Shown here in pieces: positions 27,016-35,466 of a DNA stretch of 64,000 nt. The notes beneath the pieces are model-generated. The model did not search any database and was not told the origin of the DNA. It was given only the letters and a program-made list of their open reading frames with translations. The DNA comes from Collinsella sp. BA40. GTDB taxonomy: Bacteria; Actinomycetota; Coriobacteriia; Coriobacteriales; Coriobacteriaceae. The first letter of the stretch is position 1, and every line of letters begins with the position of its first letter. Where the stretch lies: positions 1-64,000 of the forward strand of contig NZ_VOWY01000013.1 of NCBI RefSeq assembly GCF_008014645.1. The letters are read 5' to 3'. Made by a program: the position numbers and the translations under genes.

Positions 27016-27711
27016 CTAGAAATCCATTGGATCGTGTTCATCCACGTTGGGATGAGACTCGTCGACGAAATCGGGGTTCGCGATCATATCGATAAATACC
27101 GGGCGCATGCCATAGCTGCGGTTCTTCGTAAAGTCGAAGCTAATGGGAAAATCCGCACGCGCCTCGCAGACCTCGCCTTCCCGACCATCGCAAACCAATT
27201 GCAGCTCTGCAGGACAATGGCGCTGTCTATACCACTCGGGAGCCTGCCAGGGCACGCCCCGAAGCACATCTCGAACGTCATCGCTCTCGGAATGCAGGCC
27301 CAAAACAAGCGGGAAATCCGGCGGGCACGACCTCCTTCCCAAAAACAGCGGCCACTTTGGACACACCAAAGCCGATGCCACATCAGCGAGAAGACCGTCA
27401 TTGCCGCCCAGCGCAACGACGAACACAGCATCCGACAGATAGTACCTGTTCGAGATCATCGAATTCTTTTGCCCTCTCACCCTTGCAGCATGAAAGTCAC
27501 GCACAAGTTCTCCGGACTTATCAACACGAACAGCAAACTCCAAAGACGCCAGATCCTCAACGGACTCGTCGCGAGCGCGTCCAAGCGCGGAGGCCATCAA
27601 TCCGACAACTCCGCTTTTTGTGGGCTCCTTGCGAGTCTGACGCGTAAGGAATCTTGAACCATCGCCCCAGGACTGCATGGGTCCCGCGAGCCGCAAGACC
27701 AACACACTCAT
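27016..27711 (-). CDS. cas5e: Cas5e, Cascade subunit
   Basis: 231 residues, CasD family. It opens MSVLVLRLAGPMQSWGDGSRF and continues TRKEPTKSGVVGLMASALGR, both diagnostic for Cas5 of type I-E. It caps the crRNA 5' handle (here ATGATCC plus one base) and contacts the large subunit near the PAM. Normal length. It is 12 bases after cas7 in the operon. Confidence 0.96.
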   Translation of the reverse strand: MSVLVLRLAGPMQSWGDGSRFLTRQTRKEPTKSGVVGLMASALGRARDESVEDLASLEFAVRVDKSGELVRDFHAARVRGQKNSMISNRYYLSDAVFVVALGGNDGLLADVASALVCPKWPLFLGRRSCPPDFPLVLGLHSESDDVRDVLRGVPWQAPEWYRQRHCPAELQLVCDGREGEVCEARADFPISFDFTKNRSYGMRPVFIDMIANPDFVDESHPNVDEHDPMDF

Positions 27712-27723
27712 TCAAATCACCGT

Positions 27724-28854
27724 CTACAGACGCTCGGCAAGCTGAACACGAAGCGACTCAAGCAAGCCAGGCAGATCCGTGCGCACGCTAACGGTATCGA
27801 GCTCCTCGACCGGCTCCGAGTCCACGATATTCCACGCCGCACAGGCGGGCATGTCGTAGGAGCGCTCAATCGAACCGACGCGCGCCCCAAGCTTGCGAGC
27901 TGCTACGCGCGAAATCGACTCGGCGCCCTTTGCCGCCACGGGAACTTCGAACGCACTCACCGGGTTCACTGGCTGTTTGTCGCGAACGGAAACGAGCACT
28001 GCATTGGGCAGCGTGCGGTTTGCAAACGAGTTTTGCTTACCGGTCGGCATGGAGCGAATAAATGCCTCAGCAAAGGCGGCAACGGCATCGACGGTAGTCT
28101 GGGTATCGCCCAGCTGGTCCACCAGTGAGCTCACATTCACTGTAACGTAGCGATACAGCGTAGACGAATTATAACCAGTCGAGTCAATCATGGCTGCGCC
28201 AGCGTTATCGTCAGCAGCGCACTGGTCCATAGCCGTGAAGTAGTCGTACTCCTGGGTGACACGATCGACGGAAATGGAGTGCGCGACCTGCGCGCAAGCA
28301 TCGACATTCAAATCGGGAGCGTCGGCAAGCATGCGGCCGAACAGGGCGATCTCGATTCCCTGCTTACCATGGAATGCCCCCGCTACATCCTTCTTGAGGT
28401 CCTTGGGCTTAGCCGTTGCCCAATCAACCCCGTTCTCCTCCCAGGCAAGCGCCGCATTCGCAAGCGCGACGATTTCCGCCCGTGAAATAAAGATGAGATA
28501 CTTCGCCGCGATCTTTCCCTCGTCGTCGCCGCTTCGCTTGGACTCCTCGACAGCAATGCCAGCAGCGGTAAGAGCGGCCTTGGCCAAAGGAAGAGCCTTC
28601 TCATGCAGATCTGGGCACATATCCTCGATTACGCAAGCCACCTGATCGGCGACAAGCTTGGTACGAATTGCGAGCACTTCCTCGGGGAGCATCGAGGCGA
28701 ACTCATCGCGCATGGCTTTCTTCCAGGCCTGACTCGACACGCGGGCGCGACGCACCCCGCCGTACACAGCGGTCTTCGGAGCCCCCGTGTCATCGCGATT
28801 GATATTGTTGGACGGAACGTTCTGGATTGCACAAAAATCGACGTACAGCATCAT
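27724..28854 (-). CDS. cas7e: Cas7e, Cascade backbone subunit
   Basis: 376 residues, CasC/Cse4 family. Six copies form the crRNA-binding backbone, flipping out every sixth base. Typical segments: VDFCAIQNVPSNNINRDDTGAPKTAVYGGVRRARVSSQAWKKAMR and YNSSTLYRYVTVNV. The start at ATG 28854 follows AAAGGA and lies within 9 bases of the cse2 stop. Confidence 0.96.
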   Translation of the reverse strand: MMLYVDFCAIQNVPSNNINRDDTGAPKTAVYGGVRRARVSSQAWKKAMRDEFASMLPEEVLAIRTKLVADQVACVIEDMCPDLHEKALPLAKAALTAAGIAVEESKRSGDDEGKIAAKYLIFISRAEIVALANAALAWEENGVDWATAKPKDLKKDVAGAFHGKQGIEIALFGRMLADAPDLNVDACAQVAHSISVDRVTQEYDYFTAMDQCAADDNAGAAMIDSTGYNSSTLYRYVTVNVSSLVDQLGDTQTTVDAVAAFAEAFIRSMPTGKQNSFANRTLPNAVLVSVRDKQPVNPVSAFEVPVAAKGAESISRVAARKLGARVGSIERSYDMPACAAWNIVDSEPVEELDTVSVRTDLPGLLESLRVQLAERL

Positions 28855-28862
28855 CGGTCCTT

Positions 28863-29528
28863 TCATTCGTTATCTTTATCCTGCTTGTTCCCGCGCGATA
28901 CGGGGACGAAGTACGCGGAGCCCCAACGAGAGATCGCGCGCTCGCGCTGATACGCCGGACCCTGAATCTCATACAGATCAGCGGCCAGAAGGCCGAAATC
29001 CAGACGTATCATTCGATCTGTGCCATCGTCCGTGCGAGCTGATTTCATCAGGCCCAGCAGCGAACGAACACCTGATATGACACCGGAAAAATCAGAAGAA
29101 CCCTCGATGGACGCAAGCCTACGCATGACCCCTGCAGCCAGACTTTGATCGGGCTGAATCTGCCAGCAGGCTCGACCAAACGAATTCACCCTTCTCTCTG
29201 CATCGTTTTCCGAGAATGCGGCGACCCCATAGCCTTTTCCCTGTTGCAGAACCGCATAGGCACCGAGGGCAACGCAAGCGGCGCGGAGTTCACGAGACGA
29301 TCCGGCAGGATCACCAAGTTCATCGATAGGCCAATCGAAAAGCACCAGGTCTCCCAGAGTAAGGAGAGAGGGGGCCTCGCCCGTTACAAGCCTCCTCAGG
29401 CGCGCCAGCTGGGCTCGGGCAGCGGCCTCGTTGCCACCTTCACCCATAAACTCACGCTGTAGCCTCCTGATCTTCCTGTTGACAAAACGATTGAGCGCGA
29501 AGGAGCGCTCACTAAGCGCGTATGCCAT
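28863..29528 (-). CDS. cse2: Cse2 (Cas11e), Cascade small subunit
   Basis: 221 residues, CasB family, mostly helical. It opens SFALNRFVNRKIRRLQREF and has LVLFDWPIDEL and an Arg-rich DRMIRLDFGLLAADLY-type C-terminal half. Two copies stabilise the target strand within the R-loop. It sits between cas8e (25 bases upstream) and cas7, the standard I-E order. Confidence 0.93.
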   Translation of the reverse strand: MAYALSERSFALNRFVNRKIRRLQREFMGEGGNEAAARAQLARLRRLVTGEAPSLLTLGDLVLFDWPIDELGDPAGSSRELRAACVALGAYAVLQQGKGYGVAAFSENDAERRVNSFGRACWQIQPDQSLAAGVMRRLASIEGSSDFSGVISGVRSLLGLMKSARTDDGTDRMIRLDFGLLAADLYEIQGPAYQRERAISRWGSAYFVPVSRGNKQDKDNE

Positions 29529-29552
29529 ATAGGCTCCTTTCTCTATTGCGTT

Positions 29553-31220
29553 CTATTCGCTCGAAGGCAAAAGCTTGTTAACCCTTTGAGCGAAATACGA
29601 TTTCGCATACGCAACACTACGACCAGAATGTGTAACGAACTCTTGGGCATTCGATTGGGCAACGGCATCGAATCCAATGCGAAGAACGCTTCTGCGTATG
29701 GCATCCCCGCACGTCAGTGTTCGCACGTGGTAGTCCTCGCCAACGGTAAGTCCAGCAAGATAGGCCCTGAACAGCGCATCGACCTCCGCATATGCGGCCA
29801 CTACCACATCCTGCACCCTCGCGGACGCAATGTCCTTCGATGCTTTATCGCCCTTCGACTCCTCCGAAGCTCGAACAAGCTTAGCGATTTCGAAAATCGC
29901 CGAATCGGCCTTATCAGCAAGCTCGATAGCAAGTCGCACTGCCTCATCGTCATGGATAGCAAGAGCAGAACCTATTTGCAGCCGATCATCGAAGCTGTCC
30001 ACATACACACTGCTCTGAGTTCCGTACTCAATGCCTTGCGCATGGATCGCAACCTGCTTGGGAAGCAGATCGCAGAAATCGTCTTCGACTTCTGCGAGCT
30101 CATCTGCCATGGCGTTCATCCAGCGAATAACCCCCGGCCGATCATCAAGCCCTTCACCGACGCCGCCCGATACAGCAATCAACCCGCTCAGCCCGCGCCA
30201 CATAGCTCTTTTAGCATCGTGCGTACGAGGCATAAATGGCGCGACGGGAAGCTTGAGGCGTACACGCTGTGGCTCGCTCTGCTTCATAGATGTCATCGTC
30301 TCGTATTTCATCGCATCCACCGGATGCAACAAGTCGCCATAGCAGGAGACAAAGCCGATGACACCGCTGCCATCATCGGATGCGATAAGACGCACCCGCC
30401 GGGACTGCAAGGTCTCCAATTGAACAAGGCCAGTAGGAGCCAGCAACTCCATGCTGTCGGAAGTGCTCTCATCCTTCTCCCATGGCGGAAGATCCTCTTG
30501 GTTCCCAAGAAAACAAACATCTGCGCGAGCGTCATCGAAAAGAACGAAATTCCACATCAGCGTTTCGAACAGGTTACGCCCCTCTAGGTAAACCAGCCCA
30601 AGATTACCGAGGTACCCAGTCCCGGGGATTCCTTTAGGAGCGTACGCCTTACCGTTCTTTGCATGGGTGTTGCCCACAACGGGAGTCTTGATGCCCGCAG
30701 TGTCAAAAGCCTGCGTAAAGACAAGCCAACGTGCAGCTTCGGCAAACGTCATGCGATTTGGCGCAGCGATTCCACGAAGCGAAAAAAGATGCTTTTCAGG
30801 CTTAGACGGAACATCGGCCATCAAGCCGGGAACGGGATCGAATGGCTTATCGGACGCATACTCCAAATCAGAAACCTGATAGAAGGGCTTTGGCCCAAAG
30901 AGATCGAATGAGACAGCATGTTCCTCCAGATACCCCGATAGGATATCCATGTCGAAGCTCCCGCGCTCCCACATCGAAAGCCAAAGCTCTATCGAGCTAA
31001 ACCTATCAAGCGTTGAGCGACCATACGCACGACGCATAATCGCATCGAGCATGCGCAGGAGCACGCCCGATTGCTGGGGAATATCTCCTGTAATCTCGGC
31101 AATTGCACCGGCATTCTCAAACGCCTCGAGAATCGATACTTCACCCTGATGACCATCATGCCAAAGCACCTTGATCCACGGGCATGTCAGCAACGAAAAT
31201 GAGGCAGTATCAGTATTCAT
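29553..31220 (-). CDS. cas8e: Cas8e (Cse1/CasA), PAM-recognising large subunit of Cascade
   Basis: 555 residues; recognises the PAM, opens the target and recruits Cas3. Family segments: SLLTCPWIKVLW at the N-terminus, FDLFGPKPFYQV, and AEAARWLVFTQAFDTAGIKT with GIPGTGYLGNLGLVYLEG. The four-helix bundle forms the C-terminal third. ATG 31220 has CGGAGG 7 bases upstream; an upstream in-frame start would run into the crRNA-like element and is unlikely. It is first in the Cascade operon and has its own promoter 230 bases upstream. Confidence 0.96.
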   Translation of the reverse strand: MNTDTASFSLLTCPWIKVLWHDGHQGEVSILEAFENAGAIAEITGDIPQQSGVLLRMLDAIMRRAYGRSTLDRFSSIELWLSMWERGSFDMDILSGYLEEHAVSFDLFGPKPFYQVSDLEYASDKPFDPVPGLMADVPSKPEKHLFSLRGIAAPNRMTFAEAARWLVFTQAFDTAGIKTPVVGNTHAKNGKAYAPKGIPGTGYLGNLGLVYLEGRNLFETLMWNFVLFDDARADVCFLGNQEDLPPWEKDESTSDSMELLAPTGLVQLETLQSRRVRLIASDDGSGVIGFVSCYGDLLHPVDAMKYETMTSMKQSEPQRVRLKLPVAPFMPRTHDAKRAMWRGLSGLIAVSGGVGEGLDDRPGVIRWMNAMADELAEVEDDFCDLLPKQVAIHAQGIEYGTQSSVYVDSFDDRLQIGSALAIHDDEAVRLAIELADKADSAIFEIAKLVRASEESKGDKASKDIASARVQDVVVAAYAEVDALFRAYLAGLTVGEDYHVRTLTCGDAIRRSVLRIGFDAVAQSNAQEFVTHSGRSVAYAKSYFAQRVNKLLPSSE

Positions 31221-31255
31221 GTCAAACCTCCGTTCTTTAGTTGTTGAAATGAAAA

Positions 31256-31275
31256 GGAGATCACGCGCGTCCTCC
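31256..31275 (-). other. Hairpin downstream of the orphan repeat, possible pseudo-repeat
   Basis: On the minus strand GGAG and CTCC enclose the palindrome ACGCGCGT. The unit ends TGATCTCC, close to the TGATCC end of the array repeat. It could be a worn second repeat closing the crRNA-like unit, or simply a hairpin in the cas8e leader. It ends 35 bases before the cas8e start codon. Confidence 0.3.
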
Positions 31276-31322
31276 AATCCCTCCAATATGGAAGGACCAT
31301 CTTGTAGCGCAATAACATCTTT

Positions 31323-31350
31323 GGATCATCCCCACATATGTGGGGAACAG
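31323..31350 (-). CRISPR. Orphan CRISPR-like repeat in the cas8e leader (candidate crRNA-like regulator)
   Basis: A single 28-base unit in the cas3-cas8e gap. Its minus-strand form ends GGGGATGATCC, identical to the array repeat and so keeping the crRNA 5' handle. The stem differs, CCCCACA/TGTGGGG instead of CCCCGCG/CGCGGGG: two base pairs are changed on both sides, keeping a perfect 16-base palindrome. The 5' end differs (CTGTT against GTGCT). The bases after it act as a spacer with partial match to a site at 31485. It would be transcribed from the promoter at 31451-31479. Confidence 0.85.
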
Positions 31351-31450
31351 CCTGAAAAACGCACGTGATATGCGTATTCGCAAAGCAACCAAAAACCTTT
31401 GCCATATTCAGCTCTCAAGGAACTAAAGCAACCTATTGGTCATTACATTT

Positions 31451-31479
31451 AATATAGCCCTCTAACTATCGGATTACAA
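31451..31479 (-). promoter_or_regulatory. Promoter of the Cascade operon
   Basis: On the minus strand TTGTAA (31474-31479) and TATATT (31451-31456) are spaced by 17 bases, a near-consensus housekeeping promoter. Transcription would start near 31444, giving a ~225-base leader that contains the orphan repeat before cas8e. The -35 box overlaps the cas3 stop codon. Confidence 0.75.
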
Positions 31480-34400
31480 TGAACAAGATTTTATTCCAAG
31501 GCATTTCGAGTACCAGAACTTATGCCCGGCGATAGATGTCCCGTAGTCCTCACCTGGCAGACGATCGAGAAGCAGAACGAGAGAGCCAGCCAATAATGGC
31601 GCATCAACCCAGGCGCCAAGCAACGCGCCGCACCGCTTTTCAAGCTCAATGATTAAAGGCTCGATCATATCCGCAGAACACATCTCCAGGGGAAGCCTGA
31701 CAGTGGAATTCGCGATGACCTTTTGCTCGTCGAAGCTCGGAACAGCATCTGCCGAAACCCTGGCACCCTGCGGGACACCGTGTTCCTCATCGCCAATCCA
31801 AGGCAAAAGATGCAATCCGTCATGTTCTCGGCACAGCAGAATAACCTCGACCGTCTCCTCCGTATCCCTAACGGCACGCGGACCCCAATCGTCATCGCGA
31901 GCCGTTCCACCTGTAGGGGCATCCGCCTTCCTACACCATTCGCCCAGGCCTTGTCCGCGTTCAAGGAGCTTTGTGGCGGATTCCACCAAACAATACTCGG
32001 CACGATTCCTTTTGGTGTCCATCTTGCGCTTACGCGCATCACATGCATCTCTGTATTCTTTTTGCCAGTTATCAGGAATGAGCAAATCGCGCTGGTCTCC
32101 ATAGGCCGCCCTGACCGTCGAGGCAATATCGGCAGGTATATCGACCGTAGCCTGCGACTCAGGATAAACTAGGCCGAGAGACGCCAGGCTTTCGAACAAA
32201 GAGGCTTTGCCGTAAATGCTTTCAACTCCCGCCTGCAGAGAGGGGCCATCAACATGCCACCCCGTAATACCCCTGATATAGCAACGCGCTTCCTGGAGGC
32301 CGTCTGGTCGCCCATCCCTCCCCCTGTCATGGCGATGCATACGGCCAAGCCGCTGGAACACAAGATCAACGGGAGCGATATCGGAGATCAACATATCGAA
32401 ATCAATATCCAACGATTGCTCCAAGACCTGCGTGCCGACCACAATCAGCCGATCAGGTCGGCGGCCGTTAGAACGTGTAGCGTTCGCACCCAGCAGTTTT
32501 CGAATCTCGTTTTCCCTCTTCATACGATCGAAATCGGTAAACCGAGAATGGGTCAGCAGGACCTCGTCGCCATATTTGGACGATAAGACATCCGCGGCCT
32601 CCTGGGCCCTCCTCACCGTATTGCAAATGACGCCGATGCAACCTCCCTGAGCGGAGGCGCAATCGATTATATCGACCAAAGCGTCAACATCATCATCTAT
32701 GCATGCCAGCTGTACTTGGCATGACCTGGCAGACGGCTTTGACTCGCAGCAACGGATTTGCCCGCCATCGGCTAACGTCAATAACGGATATGAATCAATG
32801 GTTGGGAGGACAGTATCGATGGCATGGGTATGCTCCGACGGGGCACACGCATTAACGCCCAGTTCGTAAGCAGAAACAAAACGACGGCGTGCCTCTTCAG
32901 GCAACGTTGCCGAAAGCATAACGACCGGTGCGCTCCAGCTTCCCAACCATTCAAGAAGGCGCTCGAGATATACCTGCATATACGCATCGTATGCATGGCA
33001 TTCGTCGATAATGAGCACCTTGTTTGCAAGCCCCAAGTCACGCAGCGCCAGGTGCTTCATGGATAATGCACCCATGAGCACCTGGTCAATCGTGCATACA
33101 ACGAAATTCGCCAGCATTCCCTTTTTCCGTCCAAACAACCAGTCCGATGCAACCACCTCATCACGCTGCAACATCAAGTCTGCGAGAGTAAGGTCCCCGG
33201 ATTCCATCGCCTCGTTGTAATACTGGCGGACAAAATTCCTTGAACGCGCGACGATTCCCTGGAACTCGTCATTCAGCCTCGATTTACCATGTGCCAGGTA
33301 AATCGAGCGTGCCTCTGTGCCATCAGGCTGCGGCAGTCCATCGAGCCATTTACGAACGCGCCCAAACATCGCATCAGTTGTAGCCATAGTGGGAAGGGCA
33401 ACAGCCACCCCGCCGCAGCCAGATTGCGCAGCGAAGATCTCGGCAACGGCAAGCGCGGCCTCTGTCTTCCCTTCTCCCATGGGCGCTTCAATAATCATAA
33501 GCCCGCCATGGCTAGCGCTTTGCGCCAGCTCCACGGCATCGATCTGGACCGGGCGCGGGGATGCCTGGGCAGGCAGCCCGAAGCGAACGGCAAAATCATC
33601 AGCCATGTTCAAGAACGAACCGCACTGGCTACACCAGGGCGGAAGGATGTCGATCACATCGAACGCATCCTGCGCACGGGCTTCCAAATCAGCCAGTGAG
33701 GCCCTTCCGTTTTGCAACGCGCGCCCCGCATTCGTAGATGGAATCATCGGAAGCAAAGGAAAGAACTCTCTATTGCTAGCAAGCCAGTCAGCCATGATGC
33801 AGATACCGGCGAGCAATACTCCAACGTTTGCAGGGACACCCGCTGTTCCCATGCCGTTCGAGCTGAGAATCCTGTCATAATCACCCTCTTGAATTTCCGC
33901 AATACGTTCAATCAAGGCGATCAACTCAAGCCGAGTTTCATTCCATGCGGGATCATTCGTCCCCAATGCAGTAGCGTAACGGCTGAGAGCCCTGGGGCGA
34001 ATAGGCTCCTTGGGCGTAGAGCCGTGATGCAGCGCCAAGATGGTCGCCAAAGACGCCGCAGCGCTCTTCATCTCCCTAGACGCACATGCGGGCAAGCCAT
34101 ATAAGTAGCTTAAATAGAACGCAGCACTAGACCACGCATGGCGTGGAACCGTATTCAACGTAGCCGCGCTGGCAGAAGGAAAACCGAACCCGTACCCCTT
34201 GAGCCCCGATACAAAGGGATTCTCAACCAGTATCCCTCCATGGCGCAGAGGCTGAGCCTGAAAAGCGGGAACCGCCTTCCCCAAATCATGCAGGCCAGCA
34301 AGAAGAATGGTTACTCTCTTCGCAAAATCACAATCTACATCCATTGCCCTCGCAATTGTGTCCTTCACACCGATCGGTACCCAGCGATCCCACAGCATGC

Positions 34401-34548
34401 GGGCAACATACGCGGTATCGATCATATGTAAGAACAGGGGGAGCCATTCTTCGTTAAGCCCGTCGTCGGACTTTGCCCACAACCTACTAGTGGCAGGAGA
34501 AAGCTCGATATATTCCTCATCGATCACCAAAACCACCCGCTTCCGCAT
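31474..34548 (-). CDS. cas3: Cas3, HD nuclease-helicase of type I-E CRISPR
   Basis: About 1024 residues; degrades DNA marked by Cascade. The N-terminal HD nuclease shows LLAGLHDLGKAVPAF (about 88) and a preceding His. The helicase shows motif I APMGEGKTEAAL (about 354), DECH in IIDECHAYDAYM (about 514), SATLPEEARRR (about 546) and motif VI QRLGRMHRH (about 734). Longer than the E. coli enzyme (888). The start is uncertain: ATGs at 34560, 34554 and 34548 all lack a clear site; I give the shortest. It precedes cas8e by 253 bases and seems separately transcribed. Confidence 0.95.
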   Translation of the reverse strand: MRKRVVLVIDEEYIELSPATSRLWAKSDDGLNEEWLPLFLHMIDTAYVARMLWDRWVPIGVKDTIARAMDVDCDFAKRVTILLAGLHDLGKAVPAFQAQPLRHGGILVENPFVSGLKGYGFGFPSASAATLNTVPRHAWSSAAFYLSYLYGLPACASREMKSAAASLATILALHHGSTPKEPIRPRALSRYATALGTNDPAWNETRLELIALIERIAEIQEGDYDRILSSNGMGTAGVPANVGVLLAGICIMADWLASNREFFPLLPMIPSTNAGRALQNGRASLADLEARAQDAFDVIDILPPWCSQCGSFLNMADDFAVRFGLPAQASPRPVQIDAVELAQSASHGGLMIIEAPMGEGKTEAALAVAEIFAAQSGCGGVAVALPTMATTDAMFGRVRKWLDGLPQPDGTEARSIYLAHGKSRLNDEFQGIVARSRNFVRQYYNEAMESGDLTLADLMLQRDEVVASDWLFGRKKGMLANFVVCTIDQVLMGALSMKHLALRDLGLANKVLIIDECHAYDAYMQVYLERLLEWLGSWSAPVVMLSATLPEEARRRFVSAYELGVNACAPSEHTHAIDTVLPTIDSYPLLTLADGGQIRCCESKPSARSCQVQLACIDDDVDALVDIIDCASAQGGCIGVICNTVRRAQEAADVLSSKYGDEVLLTHSRFTDFDRMKRENEIRKLLGANATRSNGRRPDRLIVVGTQVLEQSLDIDFDMLISDIAPVDLVFQRLGRMHRHDRGRDGRPDGLQEARCYIRGITGWHVDGPSLQAGVESIYGKASLFESLASLGLVYPESQATVDIPADIASTVRAAYGDQRDLLIPDNWQKEYRDACDARKRKMDTKRNRAEYCLVESATKLLERGQGLGEWCRKADAPTGGTARDDDWGPRAVRDTEETVEVILLCREHDGLHLLPWIGDEEHGVPQGARVSADAVPSFDEQKVIANSTVRLPLEMCSADMIEPLIIELEKRCGALLGAWVDAPLLAGSLVLLLDRLPGEDYGTSIAGHKFWYSKCLGIKSCSL
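31482..31516 (+). promoter_or_regulatory. Candidate protospacer and PAM for the orphan crRNA-like element
   Basis: AAC at 31482-31484 is followed by AAGATTTTATTCC. The orphan unit's spacer begins AAGATGTTATTGC. They agree at positions 1-5, 7-11 and 13 and differ at 6 and 12, the bases flipped out by Cas7e. The PAM-side end lies 2 bases from the -35 box of the cas8e promoter. Beyond position 13 matching is poor, so binding without cleavage is expected. Confidence 0.6.
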
Positions 34549-34635
34549 ACACATGACCATATACTGCAATAGTGCCACAGCGTGCGGACACGGTTTTGAG
34601 AGCAAAAGGGAAATCTTGGGACAACGGCAGCAAAA

Positions 34636-34790
34636 ACGTTCCCATCGTCGAATGCCTACAACCGAGAGGCGTGGTGATCACGCAGGGAATCGGCCTTGTC
34701 AGCATAGTGCTGAGGCGCGGCAACATCGGCGCGCACGCAATCGCGTTCACGACCCTACCCGCAGCCGAATCCGCCGTCCACACGCACAGA
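34636..34790 (+). pseudogene. Fragment of a YaiI/YqxD-like (DUF188) gene
   Basis: The translation VPIVECLQPRGVVITQGIGL and following VSIVLRRGNIGAHAIAF mirrors FAIIERLQPGDVVVTQDIGL and ASMVLGRGAAAIGVRG of the intact gene at 35467-35988. The catalytic-region Asp of TQDIGL is replaced by Gly and there is no N-terminal part. A decayed partial duplicate, about 0.8 kb from the intact copy, between cas3 and the acidic protein gene. Confidence 0.65.
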
Positions 34791-34981
34791 TGCATGGCCC
34801 GCATCGCCGGCGCCACACCCCATGGCTGGGGCGCCCGTAGCGCAATCCACTATTCCTACCGCAAGTTCCCGGTCGATAATTAGCAGATTAACCGTTGCGC
34901 ACTGAGTGCGCTACAACTAACAATAGGGCATAACGCAGAAATGCGCGCAAGAACGATGCACCACGCACAGGGAGGTACACC

Positions 34982-35404
34982 ATGTGGACGAGCGACGAGG
35001 ATAAAGCGCTCCTTCTTCAGCTGGATGAAGAAGACCGTTACTGGCGCGAGCGCGAAGAGGAAGAAGAGGAGCGTCGCCGCCTAGAGGAGTCAGAGGAAGA
35101 GGAGCAGACGCGCGAGGGGGAGCCCTACGAGGAGTTCCTGAAAACCGAGAGAATCAGAAAGCAGAGAGATGACGATGAATCCACCCCTCTCGATGTGCTC
35201 ATGGAGCAAGAGAACGCACGCATGGCCGCCCTGGGCGACGACGAGGAGTTCGTCAACGAGTTCCAGAAGAGCTACACCGTCAACGGAATCGAGGGTTGCC
35301 GACTCCTTGACTACTCGGACGACGTCCCGATCTACGAAGACAAGGATGGCAACGCGGTCATCCCGGAGGGCGCCGAGGTCCACTATATCGACGATGAGGA
35401 CTAA
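34982..35404 (+). CDS. Small, highly acidic protein of unknown function
   Basis: 140 residues. An N-terminal charged helix or coiled coil (WREREEEEEERRRLEESEEE) is followed by a short folded-looking part, EFQKSYTVNGIEGCRLLDYSDDVPIYEDKDGNAVIPEG, and an acidic end. About a third of residues are Asp or Glu. I recognise no family. A good GGGAGG site precedes the ATG, so it is a real gene. It lies between the CRISPR locus and the DUF188 gene, 62 bases before the latter. Confidence 0.75.
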   Translation: MWTSDEDKALLLQLDEEDRYWREREEEEEERRRLEESEEEEQTREGEPYEEFLKTERIRKQRDDDESTPLDVLMEQENARMAALGDDEEFVNEFQKSYTVNGIEGCRLLDYSDDVPIYEDKDGNAVIPEGAEVHYIDDED

Positions 35405-35466
35405 GGGTCGAAGACCCAACCTTCTAGTCCCATCGCGACGCACATAATTCTAGGAAGGACCACGCC

